Shown: piece after piece, positions 34,432-46,092 of the stretch
Layout of the letters: each line of letters begins with the position of its first letter
Position numbering within the stretch: position 1 is the first letter of the stretch
Origin: Brachionus manjavacas
Taxonomy: Eukaryota; Rotifera; Eurotatoria; Ploima; Brachionidae
DNA: 64,000 bases
Assembly (NCBI GenBank): GCA_019054805.1
Contig: JAHQIY010000011.1
Location: forward strand, 625,001 to 689,000
Direction: 5' to 3'
Translations under genes and position numbers: made by a program
Notes under the pieces: model-generated
The model's input: the letters and a program-made list of their open reading frames with translations, nothing else
What the model was told of the DNA's origin: nothing
Database searches by the model: none

Positions 34432-37290
34432 TATGACAGCTGATGTGATTGATTGCTGCTCATCCAGCAATCAATGCCTACTTTAAAGCTGTTAACATTA
34501 GGGGCTTCAACTAATTGATTTGGCAGTGAGTTCCATATGTTAGCGGTTCTGTTGAAAAAAAGTTATCTCTATGTTGGAGCCTCGAAATTTCTTTGTGATA
34601 TTTGAAGCAGTGACCTCTTCCTTGGATTTTGGTGACATTAAAATTGTTGCTTTTTTCAACCAATTCTATTCCATGCATGAACTTGTATAATTGAATTAGA
34701 TCACCTCTTTTTTTTCTTTCCACCAGATTTGGAATGTTTAAAGCCTTCAATCTGCTTTCATACGGTTTGTTTCTAATTGAAGAAACAAATTTCGTAGCTC
34801 TGCGTTGAATCCTCTCAAGATTCTCACAATCCGACTTAAGAAATGGAGACCATACAGGCACAGCAAATTCCAAAAGAGGACGAACAAAAGTTAAATACAA
34901 TGATCTAAATAACTTACAATCAAAACGAGCGAATGATTTCCTGATGCGACCCAACATTTGATTTGCTTTGTTTGTAGCCTCTATCACTTGGTTTTTCCAT
35001 TTGAGATTTGTATTGAAGATAACTCCAAGATCTCTTTCGGTTTCAGACGTTGATAACTGTTTACCATTAATAGAATAAGTGAATTCTTTGTTTTTATGAC
35101 CGTAATGCATAACCACACATTTTGATGTGTTGAAGAGAAGAAGCCAATCTTGAGTCCACTTGAAAATTAAATCTAAATCTGATTGAAGTTTCACTGCGCA
35201 CATTTCTGATACCGTTTGCGAGAATATTTTTGTATCATCTGCAAACATTTTGACAATATTCTCTATTCCTTTTGGTAGATCATTGATATACAAAACGAAC
35301 AAAAGTGGACCAATCACTGATCCTTGTGGTACACCGCTAAAAATCTCAACCCAATCCGACAAAATTTCACCTTGAACAACTCGTTGTCTTCTATTTTTTA
35401 AAAAAGCTTCAATCCATTTTAGTGTCAGACCATCAAAGCCATACGCTTTCAATTTAGCTATTAGTCGTCTGTGCGGAACAGTTTCAAATGCTTTCGCAAA
35501 ATCTAGCAGAATTACATCAACAGGAATTTTTTGTCTAGACTCATTGAGATGAAATCTAGAGTTTCCATAAGATTAGATGTACATGACTTTTTCCTGACAA
35601 ATCCATGCTGTTCTTTAGATAAAATATTGTTCATATAAAGATAGTCTTCCATTTTGGTTCTTATTATGCTTTCCATTATTTTGCACGGAATTGAAGTTAA
35701 AGACACGGGACGATAATTGCTGGCCGTTGATTTATCACCTTTTTTAAAAAATGGAGTAATATTTGCTGATCTGAATTGTATTGGAAGCTGACTATTAGAT
35801 AAAGACTTTCTGAAAATTAAAGTTAAAGGAACAGTAAAGGCTTCTGCACAGTTTTTTAGCAATAGCAGATGAAGCTTGTCTACACCACATGATTTATTTT
35901 GATTAAGGTCTTGTAATTTTTTATAAACCAATTCATAACTAATATCATTTGGTTCAATGTCAATATATTCTGAACAGTTTTCATTTAGTTCAGCTACAAA
36001 AGGTGGAAGCTCCCCATCTTGTTCAGTAACAAAAACATCTTGAAAACATTTATTTAGTAGATTTGATATCTCTTTCGGTTCTTGCGTTAATTCATTGTTT
36101 GACTTCTTTAATGCTTTGATTGATTCTCTGATTACTTGTTGATCATTTAGATATTTGTATAATAATTTTGGATTCTTCTTAGCTTTATCTACTAAATTTT
36201 GTTCATAAGTTAGTCTGGCTCTTTTTATTTCCGAAGAAACTAATTTACAGATACTTTTGTAATCATTATAAAGATTCATATCCTTCCAGTTACATGAACA
36301 GTTCCTGTATCTAAGATTTTTCTTATTCCTAATTAAGATCTTGAGATCATCTTTTATCCAAGGTTTTGAGATACTTTTCTTTTAGAGCCATCCGTCACTG
36401 GAATGAATCGATGACTAGCTTCGCTGACATAGAAAATAAACTCATTGTACATTTCCTGAATATTTAAATTCTCAAATAAGTGCACCCAATCAATATTTGA
36501 TAAAAAATCAGAAATTTTTCAAAGTCAGCTTTACTATAAAAAAATTTTTCAATAATATATGATTCCTTACTAACCTTGTTTTTAAGTACAAAATTGAAAA
36601 CGATAACCAGATGTCCTTTATTAATGTTACCAAGCACAAATGTTGTATCGATTGCATACACACTGCCAGACTGAGTCTTGAAAATCAAACCCAAAGTGTT
36701 GACAGCTTTTTCGTTTGACATTTGAAATGTTGGAACATTTACATGCTGATATAAAAAAGTGTCGCTTAGCGTCTCGCTGAACTTATGTTCGATGCCATTT
36801 TCGTTTAAGATTTCTGAAACACAGCCATTTGACCAAATGATTGATGGAAAGTTAAAGTCACCCATTATTAGAATATCCTTAAAACCTCTTTCATCCACAT
36901 AGTCTTTAGCTTGTTTGAAGACTAAATCAAAATCGTTCATATCAACAAAATCGTTTGGCCTATAAAGACAGCCAACTAAATACTTTTCACAGTTAAAGTT
37001 AACAACTACCCAAATTTGTTCTATTTTACTTAAATTAAAACTTGCATCATTTAATTCAAATGAATCGATATTTTCATCAATGTAGAGACATACACCCCCG
37101 CCTCTGCGTCCATCACTTCTGTCCTTTCTGTACAAATTGTATCCTTTAATGTTTGCGTTTGAGTTCCTCTTAACCAAGTCTCACTAACTGCCACAATTTG
37201 TGGGCTATATGTTTCAATAACAACACTGAATTAATCAAGTTTATTGTCCAAGGAAGTAGTATTTAAACACATACATTTTAAAGATTCGAG
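34431..37290 (-). pseudogene. LINE ORF2: APE endonuclease and reverse transcriptase
   Basis: The APE part starts near MCLNTTSLDNKLD and has IVAVSETWL and MGDFNFPSIIW. The linker (KIQQ-type, Lys rich) precedes RT: ASNYRPVSLTSIPCKIMESI, SKEQHGFVRKKSCTSN, VDVILLDFAKAFETVPH (first Asp), FSGVPQGSVIGPLLFVLYIN and VKMFADDTKIF (catalytic pair). The C-terminal domain has VWSPFLKSDCENLERIQRRA and ends in another frame with FFFNRTANIWNSLPNQLVEA. Breaks: a stop near 37228, frame changes near 37160 and 36300-36470, one at about 35510, and one at the A7 run 34555-34561. The catalytic residues are all present. Confidence 0.85.
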
Positions 37291-37324
37291 ATTATCCACA
37301 TGTGATGACGCTTTTGATGAACGA

Positions 37325-38083
37325 TTATTGCTTCTTGAATTTGACGATCTGATTTCCACCGATGCCATATCGAAAGGGCGAGTCTTGTGAAAGACCATTA
37401 TTTGCTTCGTTTCTTTGTTTCCTCAATTCATAGTCTAAAGCTCTTTCGGTTTCAGTCAAATCTGGACTAAGATAAATAGATTTGAAATTATTTGAATCTC
37501 GCAACTTTTTGGCTGCTAGGAGTAGTGGATTTCTGTTTGCTTCTTCTTTGAGTTCTACTAGAATTGGGCCTGGTTTACTTTGGTCTTTCGATCTCAAGCT
37601 TCTTGAATACGCTGGCTTGACATCACCTTTTCCAATAGTGGTCAAAATTTGTTTGATTTTTTCTTCATCTTCTGCCCTCCTGTCTGTTAGAATCTCTTTC
37701 TTTGATTCTGGCACACCATAAATGATCACATTTTTTTTTCTTTTGATTCTTTCATTCATTTCGCTGATGGTTGCATTTGCTACAGCTATCTGGTCGGCTG
37801 GTTTTTTTGCATTTTTTGTCCCTTGTTTTACAACTTGAACCCACTGACTACTGATGTTGGATGAGTTTGCAGTTTTATTTGCTGCTGCTAATTCAAATTT
37901 CAGTTTGTTTATTTCAATGTCTTTCTCAATTTCTCTTTCCTCTAGATGTTTCACATGATTTGAAAGCTCCAGGACGAATTTCGAAATATTACCGCACCAT
38001 TCATGCAAAGTTTTTGAATGCCCAGATACGGTTCCCTGTCCAAACGTTGGCCAGTTTGTTTCAAGCATAAAATTTGAGTCCAT
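37325..38083 (-). CDS. LINE ORF1 protein
   Basis: Intact 252-codon frame from ATG. An N-terminal region with a coiled coil (LSNHVKHLEEREIEKDIEIN, about 37-70) is followed by an RRM-like nucleic-acid-binding core (RKKNVIIYGVPESKKEILTD, about 115-135) and a C-terminal part with VELKEEANRNPLLLAAKKLR and LSPDLTETERALDYELRKQR. That order is the usual one for ORF1 proteins of CR1/L2 and L1-like elements, which bind the element RNA and act as chaperones. It ends just upstream of the endonuclease start. Confidence 0.8.
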   Translation of the reverse strand: MDSNFMLETNWPTFGQGTVSGHSKTLHEWCGNISKFVLELSNHVKHLEEREIEKDIEINKLKFELAAANKTANSSNISSQWVQVVKQGTKNAKKPADQIAVANATISEMNERIKRKKNVIIYGVPESKKEILTDRRAEDEEKIKQILTTIGKGDVKPAYSRSLRSKDQSKPGPILVELKEEANRNPLLLAAKKLRDSNNFKSIYLSPDLTETERALDYELRKQRNEANNGLSQDSPFRYGIGGNQIVKFKKQ

Positions 38084-38180
38084 TTGACAAATACTGCGTG
38101 CTTTTTATTTTATTTTGGCTTACTTGTGCTTTTTTCCTTACTTTTGGCTTACGTGTGCTTATATTTTGGTGCGTTCTTTT

Positions 38181-39079
38181 CAATTTTTTTTTTGAAAAAA
38201 ATTCAAAAATTCAAAAGTCTATTTTAATTAATAAGTTAAATTAGGAAATAAAATAAAAATTTAAATGATTCCATTTCTCTATTAAAGTTTTTCCCAATGA
38301 TATTTTTAATTTTTTTAAAGCAATTAACAATCTTATAAAATAAACACGAGAAATAAAAAATTAATTTATGCAATCAGTAAGTTAAAGTTTACTAATAAAA
38401 GAATTTTACATCGAATTCAATTGATTGATTTTTTTTATTTTCTTCTTTATTTAAACCAGAAAAGGTTCTACAGAAAACCATTCATCCTGAAGCATCGTAT
38501 TCAGCATGAATCCGAAACATGCCAATTTTTAAACGAATTTCGCGTTTGGTTCAGTTAGAGATTTTCCGCCAATTCAGGCATTTGGATTCTTTGTTGATAA
38601 GCACAAATTTTTAATATTTATCATTTAATTTTAATTTTTCTTAAAAGGTTCATTATCATCTTTCCTAAGTTCTCTTTTTTCTTAACTTTCAAAAGACATC
38701 GAAAAAAGATTTTTAAAGAATTTAAGATCATTTTGAAGCATCGGTAGAAATTCTAATATTTAGCTGAGGCTCTTAGAACTGTAAATAAAACATTCGAATT
38801 TAAACGAATTGATGCCATTTAAAAATAATCTAAAACTCTATGATAAAGAGATTTAAATAAATTCTGAAATGTTTTTTGTATCAAAAAAACTTATTTGTGA
38901 ATTTTTTCATAAAGAAAATTTTAAGCCTTTATTTATGTTATGTTGAAACCAATAAAGACAAGAATTTGTGCTTAAATACAAATTGTCTTCATTTCGACGA
39001 ATAATGCTTAATTCTTGAAAGTATCTACGAAATGTTGAAAGCTGTTCCACTCACATTGACTTATTACTGAATATAATTC
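38181..39079. other. Intergenic
   Basis: AT-rich. No gene or repeat that I can name. Confidence 0.4.
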
Positions 39080-40030
39080 TAACAGCGTTCCTTGTCTTTT
39101 GGTTTGAATGTTTCTTATTCCTGTAATGTATTTTCTACTTTCTTTACATTTTTTTTGGAGGTCTTTGTCTTTTTTCTGCTTGTTGATGCTTGGGTCGATG
39201 TTGAAGCTTGGGTTGATGTGGATGTCTGGTTGGCCTTCGGTGTGCGTTGGACGAAAAAGTAAGTTTTACCACCAAATTTTGTCTTAACAATTTTAAGTAT
39301 CTGCCATGCAAAACCTTTTTTGAAGTAGTCTATAGTGACATTGAGCGCTTTTAAAAATTCTTACAGACCCGGACTGATGTCATTACTCTGAAACGACATA
39401 AAATTAAAGAACAGCATTGATTTTTTTCATAAGAAAATCAGCTAATGGCATAGACTTTCTCTCGACCAAATCTTTGATTAATTTGTTGTGGATTTCAAGT
39501 GCATTGTTTGTTACTGAATGACTTTGTGATCTACCATCAAACACCTTCTGCATTATCTGCGTGTAAAACTGTTGGTTGAATTAGTCGCTCAAATAATTTC
39601 TTTACTCTCTATTTGAGAGCTTGAAATAGAAATTCAAAGTCATTATTTTATTCGCACATTGTGACAGCAATTCCAAAAAGATGGAATTTTTTACCTCTTT
39701 CGCATTAGTCAACTAACGGAGTCTTATATCCATTCCAAACCAATTTGCATGTAGAATCGGTTGCTTACAAATAATTTAAAAATAATTTTTATATACAAGA
39801 AATTTAAAATAAATTTTGAAACTTACCATCTTCTTCTACTTAAGATATCAGCTTGATTGTAGTCAAGAAAATACTCAATGCTGTTATTGTTCCACGGTCA
39901 CCATCGGTTTGATGAATTGGACAAAACATTACATTTGGATCATTTGGGATAACCTTATTATCCCTACACCAAATGAAAAGCGCGTCAAGCGCAGTTATTT
40001 TCTCAACTGTCTTGCTTTTCAAATGTAGCC
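39080..40030 (-). pseudogene. MULE-like transposase remnant
   Basis: The minus strand reads YTQIMQKVFDGRSQSHSVTN then NALEIHNKLIKDLVERKS and LADFLM. This is the T-N-N-x-x-E-x-x-N block after the catalytic core of MULE transposases. A further minus frame at 39840-40022 (ALDALFIWCRDNKVIPNDPN) may be part of the same element. Gaps and stops separate them. A Gln/Ser/Thr-rich tail follows at 39170-39270. Confidence 0.5.
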
Positions 40031-40379
40031 TGTCCCCAATCGGTTTGAAAAATGTCTTGATTTTTGATACTTTGGGAATAATAGTGATTTTTTTGTCAAA
40101 TATTGTAAACCCGCTTAATTAAAAGTTAATTTGGTGAAAACTTTTGGACCCTTCAAAAATCTCGCTCCTGTAAAATAAAAGTATGAAAAACCCGTATTAT
40201 TCTTGTAGATGTTTTCAAGCTCTATCTAGTTATGAATCGTCCGACTCCAGAAATTTCTCAGCTGATTATAAATCGGTCTCAAAAGAAAAATCATTTTGAA
40301 AGAAAAAAGACAAAAAGAAGATAAGAAGAAGCAAAATTAAATAATAAAAAGATTTAAGAAATCTAATCTGGTTAGTGGG

Positions 40380-40850
40380 TCCCCTTGAGCTCTGAGCTTT
40401 GGCCAAAGTCGTTGCCTCTACCTCGTCCGATGACCGCTACGATCAGGGTGTCCAGGCGAACACTGATCTGTGATTCGGGGTTAGAGGACAACATACCCTT
40501 CTCCACACCTAAAACCGACCTGGTGTGGTAATGGGTATGATGTCGGTCGTCTTCTCCGTCTCACTGTTGGTTGTATTGCTGGTTGTTGTCTTTGCGGGAG
40601 TGGTCTGATCCCACCGATCAGTGGGCTCTGAGGGTACGGAAATTTAGTTTTCCGGTCCGCAAGTAATTAACTGCCTTCCAAAGGGTGTGGACCGGATCAT
40701 TTTTAAGAGCCATCGTTTCTCCTGAATCTTGTTCATGGTCAAGAGAAAAAGTGGATGTGGACGCCTTTCAACAATGCGGCATCTCAGCAGTCCACAACGT
40801 TGGCTACCACCATTAGTCCAGATCCACTCTTTTTTCTTTTTTTTTTTAAC
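40380..40850. other. GC-richer unassigned segment
   Basis: Clearly higher in GC than its flanks, no intact ORF. It lies downstream (in minus-strand sense) of the Gypsy integrase remnant, so it may be that element's 3' region or LTR. No direct repeat partner in the window was found. Confidence 0.3.
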
Positions 40851-40923
40851 GAGCTATAGAAAGCATAAAAGCATAACTATCTTAATAAAAGTTTTTTTTT
40901 TTTTTTTAAATTGTCTAATGTAA

Positions 40924-41830
40924 TTAGGTATATAGCAACCGATCTGATGGCCTTCTAGATCTTTTGAAACCCACGGTTTCTTCCGGTTTACCCCCGTCAA
41001 ATTCTTTTTTTGCAACCTCCACTTGGTTAGGCTCGAAAACGGAGATATCCGTATCATCCGATTTGGGACAGGCTACTGGCTGGCTCTTGTTTTCGTGCAG
41101 ATCCAGGAAATTTGGATCCATCCAGTAACTGCCATAGTCCCCTTCAGCAGCGCTGCTCTGTACCTCGTTTGTTTCGGTTACTTGATTTTCGGCGTCTGGC
41201 GACCATTCGACTTGGCCGCCACCTTGACTGGTCATCGATTTTTCGATAATTGTTTTATAGCAAGTTTTACTAGGGGTTTTAATACACCTTTTTAACCTAT
41301 TTGCGTGGACCAACTGTTTCTTCATTTTTTCTATTTATGGCTCAGTTTCTTTGACACACCTTTTTTGCTCGCCTGTTTAGCAAGTATACCCGGTCCCCGA
41401 GGGAGTAGCCAAAATGTCTTACATTTCTGTCCGCGTTGAATTTAAATTTGCTCAACTTGACGCCTCCATTTAGGGCTACGGTGTCATAACATCTGAGCAG
41501 ATTGGCTTGGGATTTACTTGCATATGACAGTACATCTAAATTCAAATCCAAGTCTGGGGCAGTGAACAACAGATCCATGGATAACTTTGGTTTTCGACCA
41601 TAGATGGTTCCTCGGTCCGACGGCGTAGCTTCCGGTTTTCTGTGCCGACTGATAAATTGAATCAAATAATCCGCCACTTCTTCCGCTTTATGAGACTTTA
41701 GCGGAAACAACTCCACAAATTTCGAAAAATGGCAGACAATCACCACAATGTAAAGAAAATCGCTATCTGTCCGAGGTAACCGAACTAAATTATTGAGCCA
41801 AGTTAATGTCCCAAGTTATTGAGTGGAAAG
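40924..41830 (-). pseudogene. Gypsy-like integrase remnant (element 2)
   Basis: Minus-strand LVRLPRTDSDFLYIVVIVCH followed by FSKFVELFPLKSHKAEEVAD is the start of a retroviral-type integrase core with its first catalytic Asp replaced (VCH instead of VDH). PSDRGTIYG is the second Asp region. After an internal deletion it reads FGYSLGDRVYLLNRRAKK and, in another frame, KQLVHANRLKRC, the typical end of Gypsy Pol. 40924-41325 is a long Ser/Glu-rich tail. Its 5' side stops exactly where the LTR of Gypsy element 1 begins, so element 1 or a rearrangement cut it. Confidence 0.65.
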
Positions 41831-41833
41831 GTA

Positions 41834-42151
41834 TGCTGGGTGTAATACACCCTACGTATCACTTGATCATCAGCTTCTCAACTGATGCGCAAAGATAAGT
41901 AAGAATTAATACACTTGTCACGTATCTCAGAAGATAGACGCTTCTAGATGCTGATATAAACATTTACATAATAGCTCACATCTTGTCTTGATTATAAGCC
42001 CGTGTTCTTGACACGAACCCATGGGTATAAATAATGATTCCATTCTCAGTGCTGAGGGAGATATTTTAGGATCACACTAAATATATTAATTGTTAGAGCT
42101 CAACAATTATTTAATAAACTTTTCAAAAGTATACTTGTTTTGTCATTCACA
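41834..42151 (+). mobile_element. 5' LTR of Gypsy element 1
   Basis: Begins TGCTGGGTGTAATACACC (the end could be 3 bases in) and ends GTCATTCACA. It contains a TATA-like GGGTATAAATAATG (about 42013) and AATAAAC (about 42112), about 40 bases before the end. It is followed after three bases by a primer-binding site. The matching 3' LTR was not found in this window. Confidence 0.65.
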
Positions 42152-42154
42152 TCT

Positions 42155-42172
42155 TGGTAGCAGCGATAAGTA
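42155..42172 (+). promoter_or_regulatory. Primer-binding site
   Basis: TGGTAGCAGCGATAAG directly after the LTR. Similar TGGTNGCAGCG sites pair with the 3' end of a host tRNA in many Gypsy elements. A close variant, TGGTGGCAGCGGTTAAG, lies on the minus strand at 61531-61547. Confidence 0.6.
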
Positions 42173-42175
42173 ATA

Positions 42176-42801
42176 ATGTCCAAAATGAGTTTCTTTTCAT
42201 TGCCAATATCCATGGAATATTGCGAAAGTTTACCCGTTCAGGCACTTGTACACATGATAAAAGCTCAGAACCACTTGGAAACCGATTTTCACTAGCTTGA
42301 GGAAAATGGAACATTAGTAAATGGTTCAGAAGTAGGACAAGCTGATTGGTTAGAAAAAATAACGGCTACTACGGCTCCTAAGAAACTTTTAATTACTCTT
42401 CTGACCCAAAGAGCGGTACTTGTAGCAAAGAAAAAGGAACAGCCAAATGCAAGCCATCACAACAAATCAACACCCCAATCAAGCTTATCAACTTCAACGG
42501 AAAGTACTCTTCAACAACAGCAAATTACTGAACCAGACATGTCGCCAATAGAAAATAGGGTTTCCAATAGACGTCCACAGTTTAAGATGGATGATATCCC
42601 AAAACTACATGGTAACGACAAGGATAAAATTGAGGAATGGATCTACCTTGTCGAAACAGAGGCGGAAAACCAGGGATTTGATAAAAATAGATTTGTCACT
42701 GCAGTTAACAAATTTTTAAGAGGAAATGCTTTGCAATTGGTCAGGAATCTTAAGAAAAAGAAAGAAAACCTGACATGGGTTGAGTTAAATCTCACTTGTT
42801 A
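42176..42801 (+). pseudogene. Gypsy element 1 gag
   Basis: Starts at ATG 42176. A stop (TAG, about 42293) interrupts the first 40 codons; after that the frame includes FKMDDIPKLHGNDKDKIEEW, the start of a retrotransposon capsid domain (IPKL-x-G...I-x-x-W). It ends after RKFLRGNALQLVRNL-type sequence and LTC. The capsid is shorter than usual and no CCHC knuckle is visible, so part of gag is deleted. Confidence 0.65.
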
Positions 42802-45384
42802 GCCACTTATAAGCCAGACGATGTTCAAAGAACTTTAAGCTCCGAATTAAAGGCAATCAAATTGGACGTTTGCATAACAGGTAACTTACTGAGAATAAAT
42901 GGTCTTGTAGACGGTAGACCAGTTAAGTTCGCTATAGACAGCGGATGCACAAGCTCTATTATTTCAAGCAAAACTGTAAATAATTTTGGATTAAGAATTT
43001 TACCATCCAGTTCGAAAATTAAAACAGTTGATAATACAATAAGCATGGTTGTCGGCAAAACAGAAAAAATAAATCTGGACATTCGGGGTCATGTATGCTT
43101 TATGGAGTTTTTGATAATAGACAACGAGGGTAACGATTGACTTCTAGGTCTCGATTGGTTTATGCAAACAGTTGCTAGTCTAAATCCTAGTTAAAAATTG
43201 ATAAAATTTCCTAGCGATTTAATCTTGATGAACTCGGATGAAGACGAAATGGACACACTGCTCACGGAAGAAGCGTGTAGTACCAAATTCGCTGATGATT
43301 TTGAACTGTCCGAGGACGAATGGCCTCTAGAAAAATCAAAAACTAAATTCGTTATTAAACCACAAGAGGACCTAAAAGATAATGATTTCAACCACTTTAG
43401 GCAAGCTATTAATGCTCTAAAAGATAGATTCGCAGCAGGAGTAAGTCATCTTAAAAAATCTAATGTCGACAAGCATTTCATTAAGCTAACGGAATACACA
43501 CCAATCTTTATCAGACCATACAGAAAGTCTGTTATGGAAAGAGTATATATTGGGAAAGAAGTTCAGTCCATGCTCGAAAAAGATATCATTGAAGAATCAA
43601 GCTCACCGTGGTCGGCACCAGATGTCTTGATGCCCAAAAAGGACGGCTCATAAAGATTTTGTGTCGATTACAGAGAGTGAAACCATAAGACGGTTACTGA
43701 AATTGGCCTCTTCCAAGAATTGACGACATTCTCAGACGTTTAAGTGGCTCAGTATATTTCTCCACACTTGACTTGACGTCTGGCTACTGACAAGTAGAAA
43801 TGCACCCAAATTCAAAGGATAAAACAGCATTCTCCACTCCAGACGGATATTACCAATTGAAAAGGTTACCTTTTGGATTAAAAAATGCCCCAGCTAAATT
43901 CAGCAGATTAATGCACAGGTTATTTGGCAATAAAATGTTTGTAGATGTATACCTTGACGATATCATTATTCACTCGAAAGCAATAGAAGAACATCTAGAG
44001 CATCTGATAGAAGTAGGAAACATTCTTAGAAAAGCAGAACTTAAGGTAAAACCAAACAAATGCACTTAGTTCGCCAAAAAAGTAAAGGTTCTTGGTCATT
44101 TTGTATCAAGATCCACAGTAGAAATGGATCCAGCTAAACTTGAGACTATCAATAAAAGAATAGCTCCCAAAAATGTTAAGCATGTTCAATGTTTCATAGG
44201 TTTATGTGGTTATTATAGAATTTTTGTAAAAGATTTTGCGAAAATTGCAAAAACATTGAACGACATAGTAAAAAAAGATGTTAAATTTGAATGGGGAAAA
44301 CCTCAACATGAATCGTTCGAAAATCTAAAATTGATCATGACGTCAGAACCTGTCCTTAGACAACCTGATTGGAAACGAAAATTTATACTTCATTGCGACG
44401 CTTCAGGCTATTGGATTGGCGCTATTCTAGCACAAATTGTTGCAAAATGGAAACGAATATGTATGCACTTACGCGTCACGACTACTCAAAGGTGCCGAAA
44501 TTCATTACAGCAGCACTAAAAGAGAATATTGGCAGTTATGTCAGCAATTAAAGAATTTCGCAACGAGCTGTATGGATTCAAATTTCTAGTGAATACGGAT
44601 CACTACACGTTGATGTGGCTTATGAACTTCAATGAACCTACGGGAAAATAAGCCCGTTGGGCTATCTATTCACAAGCTTATTACTTTGAGATAGTCCAAA
44701 GGAAAGGAACCCAACATTTAAACGCGGATGCTGTTAGTCGGCCAGTGCTTTAACTAAAAACTATTACTGATAACGATTATATTGACACAACTGCACGTAA
44801 AAGTCTTGATGTCTATGTAGATGATATCAAGACTTTATTTTCCAAAAAATGGTCGATTTCAAAATGGATTGTCCAAAAAGCAAATTAAAAGAATTAAGAA
44901 AGCAGCAACTCAGTATTACAACGATAGAGAAAAAGATAAAATTTTTAAAATGGGACGAGATAATATATCACGCTTGGTACCAAAACCTAGTAACAGAAGC
45001 GGTATTATTTTAAAAGCACATTTTTTGGGTCATTTTCAAGTAGTGTCAACAACAAAACGAATTAAAGAGGATTACTTTTGGAAAGACTTGGAAAAAAACA
45101 TTGAAGCTTTTGTACAAAGTTGCGAAGTGTGTAAGAGAAATAATTTAGCCCCTGCAAAGGAACATCCTGCGAAAGCAATTACCATTAATGGTGTCTTTGA
45201 TAGAATCGGAAAAGATTTGGTATTTAGCATACCAGTAACAGAGGAAGGCTTCACTGGAATAATGGTAATTACCGAATACTTAACCAAGTTCCCATATGCC
45301 GAACTTATAAAAAGTAAATCAGACGAACAAATTGCTAATATTTTATGGAAATTCATATGTACAGCGCTTCTGAAAAAATCGTAA
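42796..45384 (+). pseudogene. Gypsy element 1 pol: protease, RT, RNase H, integrase start
   Basis: Retropepsin: VKFAIDSGCTSSIIS (DSG near 42930) and LLGLDWF. RT: SMLEKDIIEESSSPWSAPDV, RLPFGLKNAPAKFSRLMHRL and VYLDDIIIHS (catalytic YxDD, about 43950). RNase H: ILHCDASGYWIGAILAQ. Integrase: HHCC finger (KAHFLGHF...CEVCKRN, about 45015-45150) and the first part of the core (GIMVITEYLTKFPYAELIKS). About eight stops or frame changes are present, several at Trp codons. The core is cut at about 45384 by the giant TIR element, and about 100 codons (second Asp and Glu) are absent on the far side as well. Confidence 0.88.
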
Positions 45385-45392
45385 CGCAGTTC

Positions 45393-45650
45393 GGTCGGCC
45401 GGCACGGCCTCGGCCATTTTGTCGGCCCGGCCTTTCGATGGCGTCGGCGCGGCCGGCCTAGTCGGCCAAGTTGATCGGCCATGTCAGCCAAATTGTTCGG
45501 CCATGTCGACCAAGTTGTTCGGCTATATCGGCGATTTCGGCCAAGGGTTTCGGCCATGTCGGCCAAGTTGTTCGGCCATGTCGGCCATGGTTTTCGGCCA
45601 TGTCGGCCATGGTTTTCGGCCATGTCGGCCATGGTTTTCGGCCATGTCTA
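45393..45650. repeat. CGGCC minisatellite, left end
   Basis: Tandem variants of TCGGCCATGTCGGCCA with units of about 20-30 bases, such as three copies of CATGTCGGCCATGGTTTTCGG near 45590-45640. It is strongly GC-rich against an AT-rich background. The right end (59612-59735) has a shorter, differently arranged array. Confidence 0.85.
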
Positions 45651-45849
45651 CCATTTCACATTTTATTAAAACTTTAATATTTTTATCTTAAAATTTTTTT
45701 TTAATTCAAAAAATTTTAATTACTTTTGTTAATTTAATTTTGATACCGCTATTAAATTTTAAATTTTAAATTTTATTCGTGGAGTGTTTTACTCTTTTTT
45801 GTATCTTCAAATAAAATTTAATTTTCCAAATTTATTCTTATTTTTTTAT

Positions 45850-46092
45850 TTAAGCCAACTCTTCAGAGCAATAAATGAATTTTTTTTCTTTTTTTTCCTT
45901 AAGCAAAGAAATTAAAAATTTTTTATTTTTAGCTCGATTTGTCAGCAACACAGTCTGCCATTCCACTCGTCTGATCATGTCCACTATTTCAGACAACCAG
46001 TTCGAACCATCCGACTCATATAACTTTCTCAGTGAACCCGCCCAAACCATCCGAGTCATCACTTTCTCAATCAACCCGTCCGACCCCTCCAA
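45850..46092 (-). other. ORF within left TIR
   Basis: An 80-codon frame reading outward. It ends VEWQTVLLTNRAKNKKFLIS, then Lys-rich residues and a stop. The same frame, 74 codons or more, is at 59186-59410 on the plus strand in the right arm. The complementary strand is also open, so coding status is uncertain. The N-terminal part is made of the 39-base repeats (SDGLIEKV units). Confidence 0.3.

Larger units (their letters stand above)
34362..38180 (-). mobile_element. Nearly full-length CR1/L2-like LINE
   Basis: Two-ORF non-LTR retrotransposon reading from about 38180 (5' end uncertain) to 34362. It has ORF1 (37325-38083), then ORF2 with APE endonuclease and reverse transcriptase (34431 to about 37290), and a short 3' end with two hairpins followed by a TAG trinucleotide tail (34362-34386). 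ORF1 is intact; ORF2 has about four frame breaks. It is by far the most complete LINE in the window and lies between the second receptor gene and the MULE/Gypsy remnants. Confidence 0.85.

Noticed and set aside
39816-40028. 70-codon plus frame
   Set aside because: Overlaps a minus-strand frame in the MULE remnant region and has no features.
45419-45691. Three overlapping frames of Gly, His, Val, Arg, Pro repeats
   Set aside because: Produced by the CGGCC minisatellite; no start context or domain.
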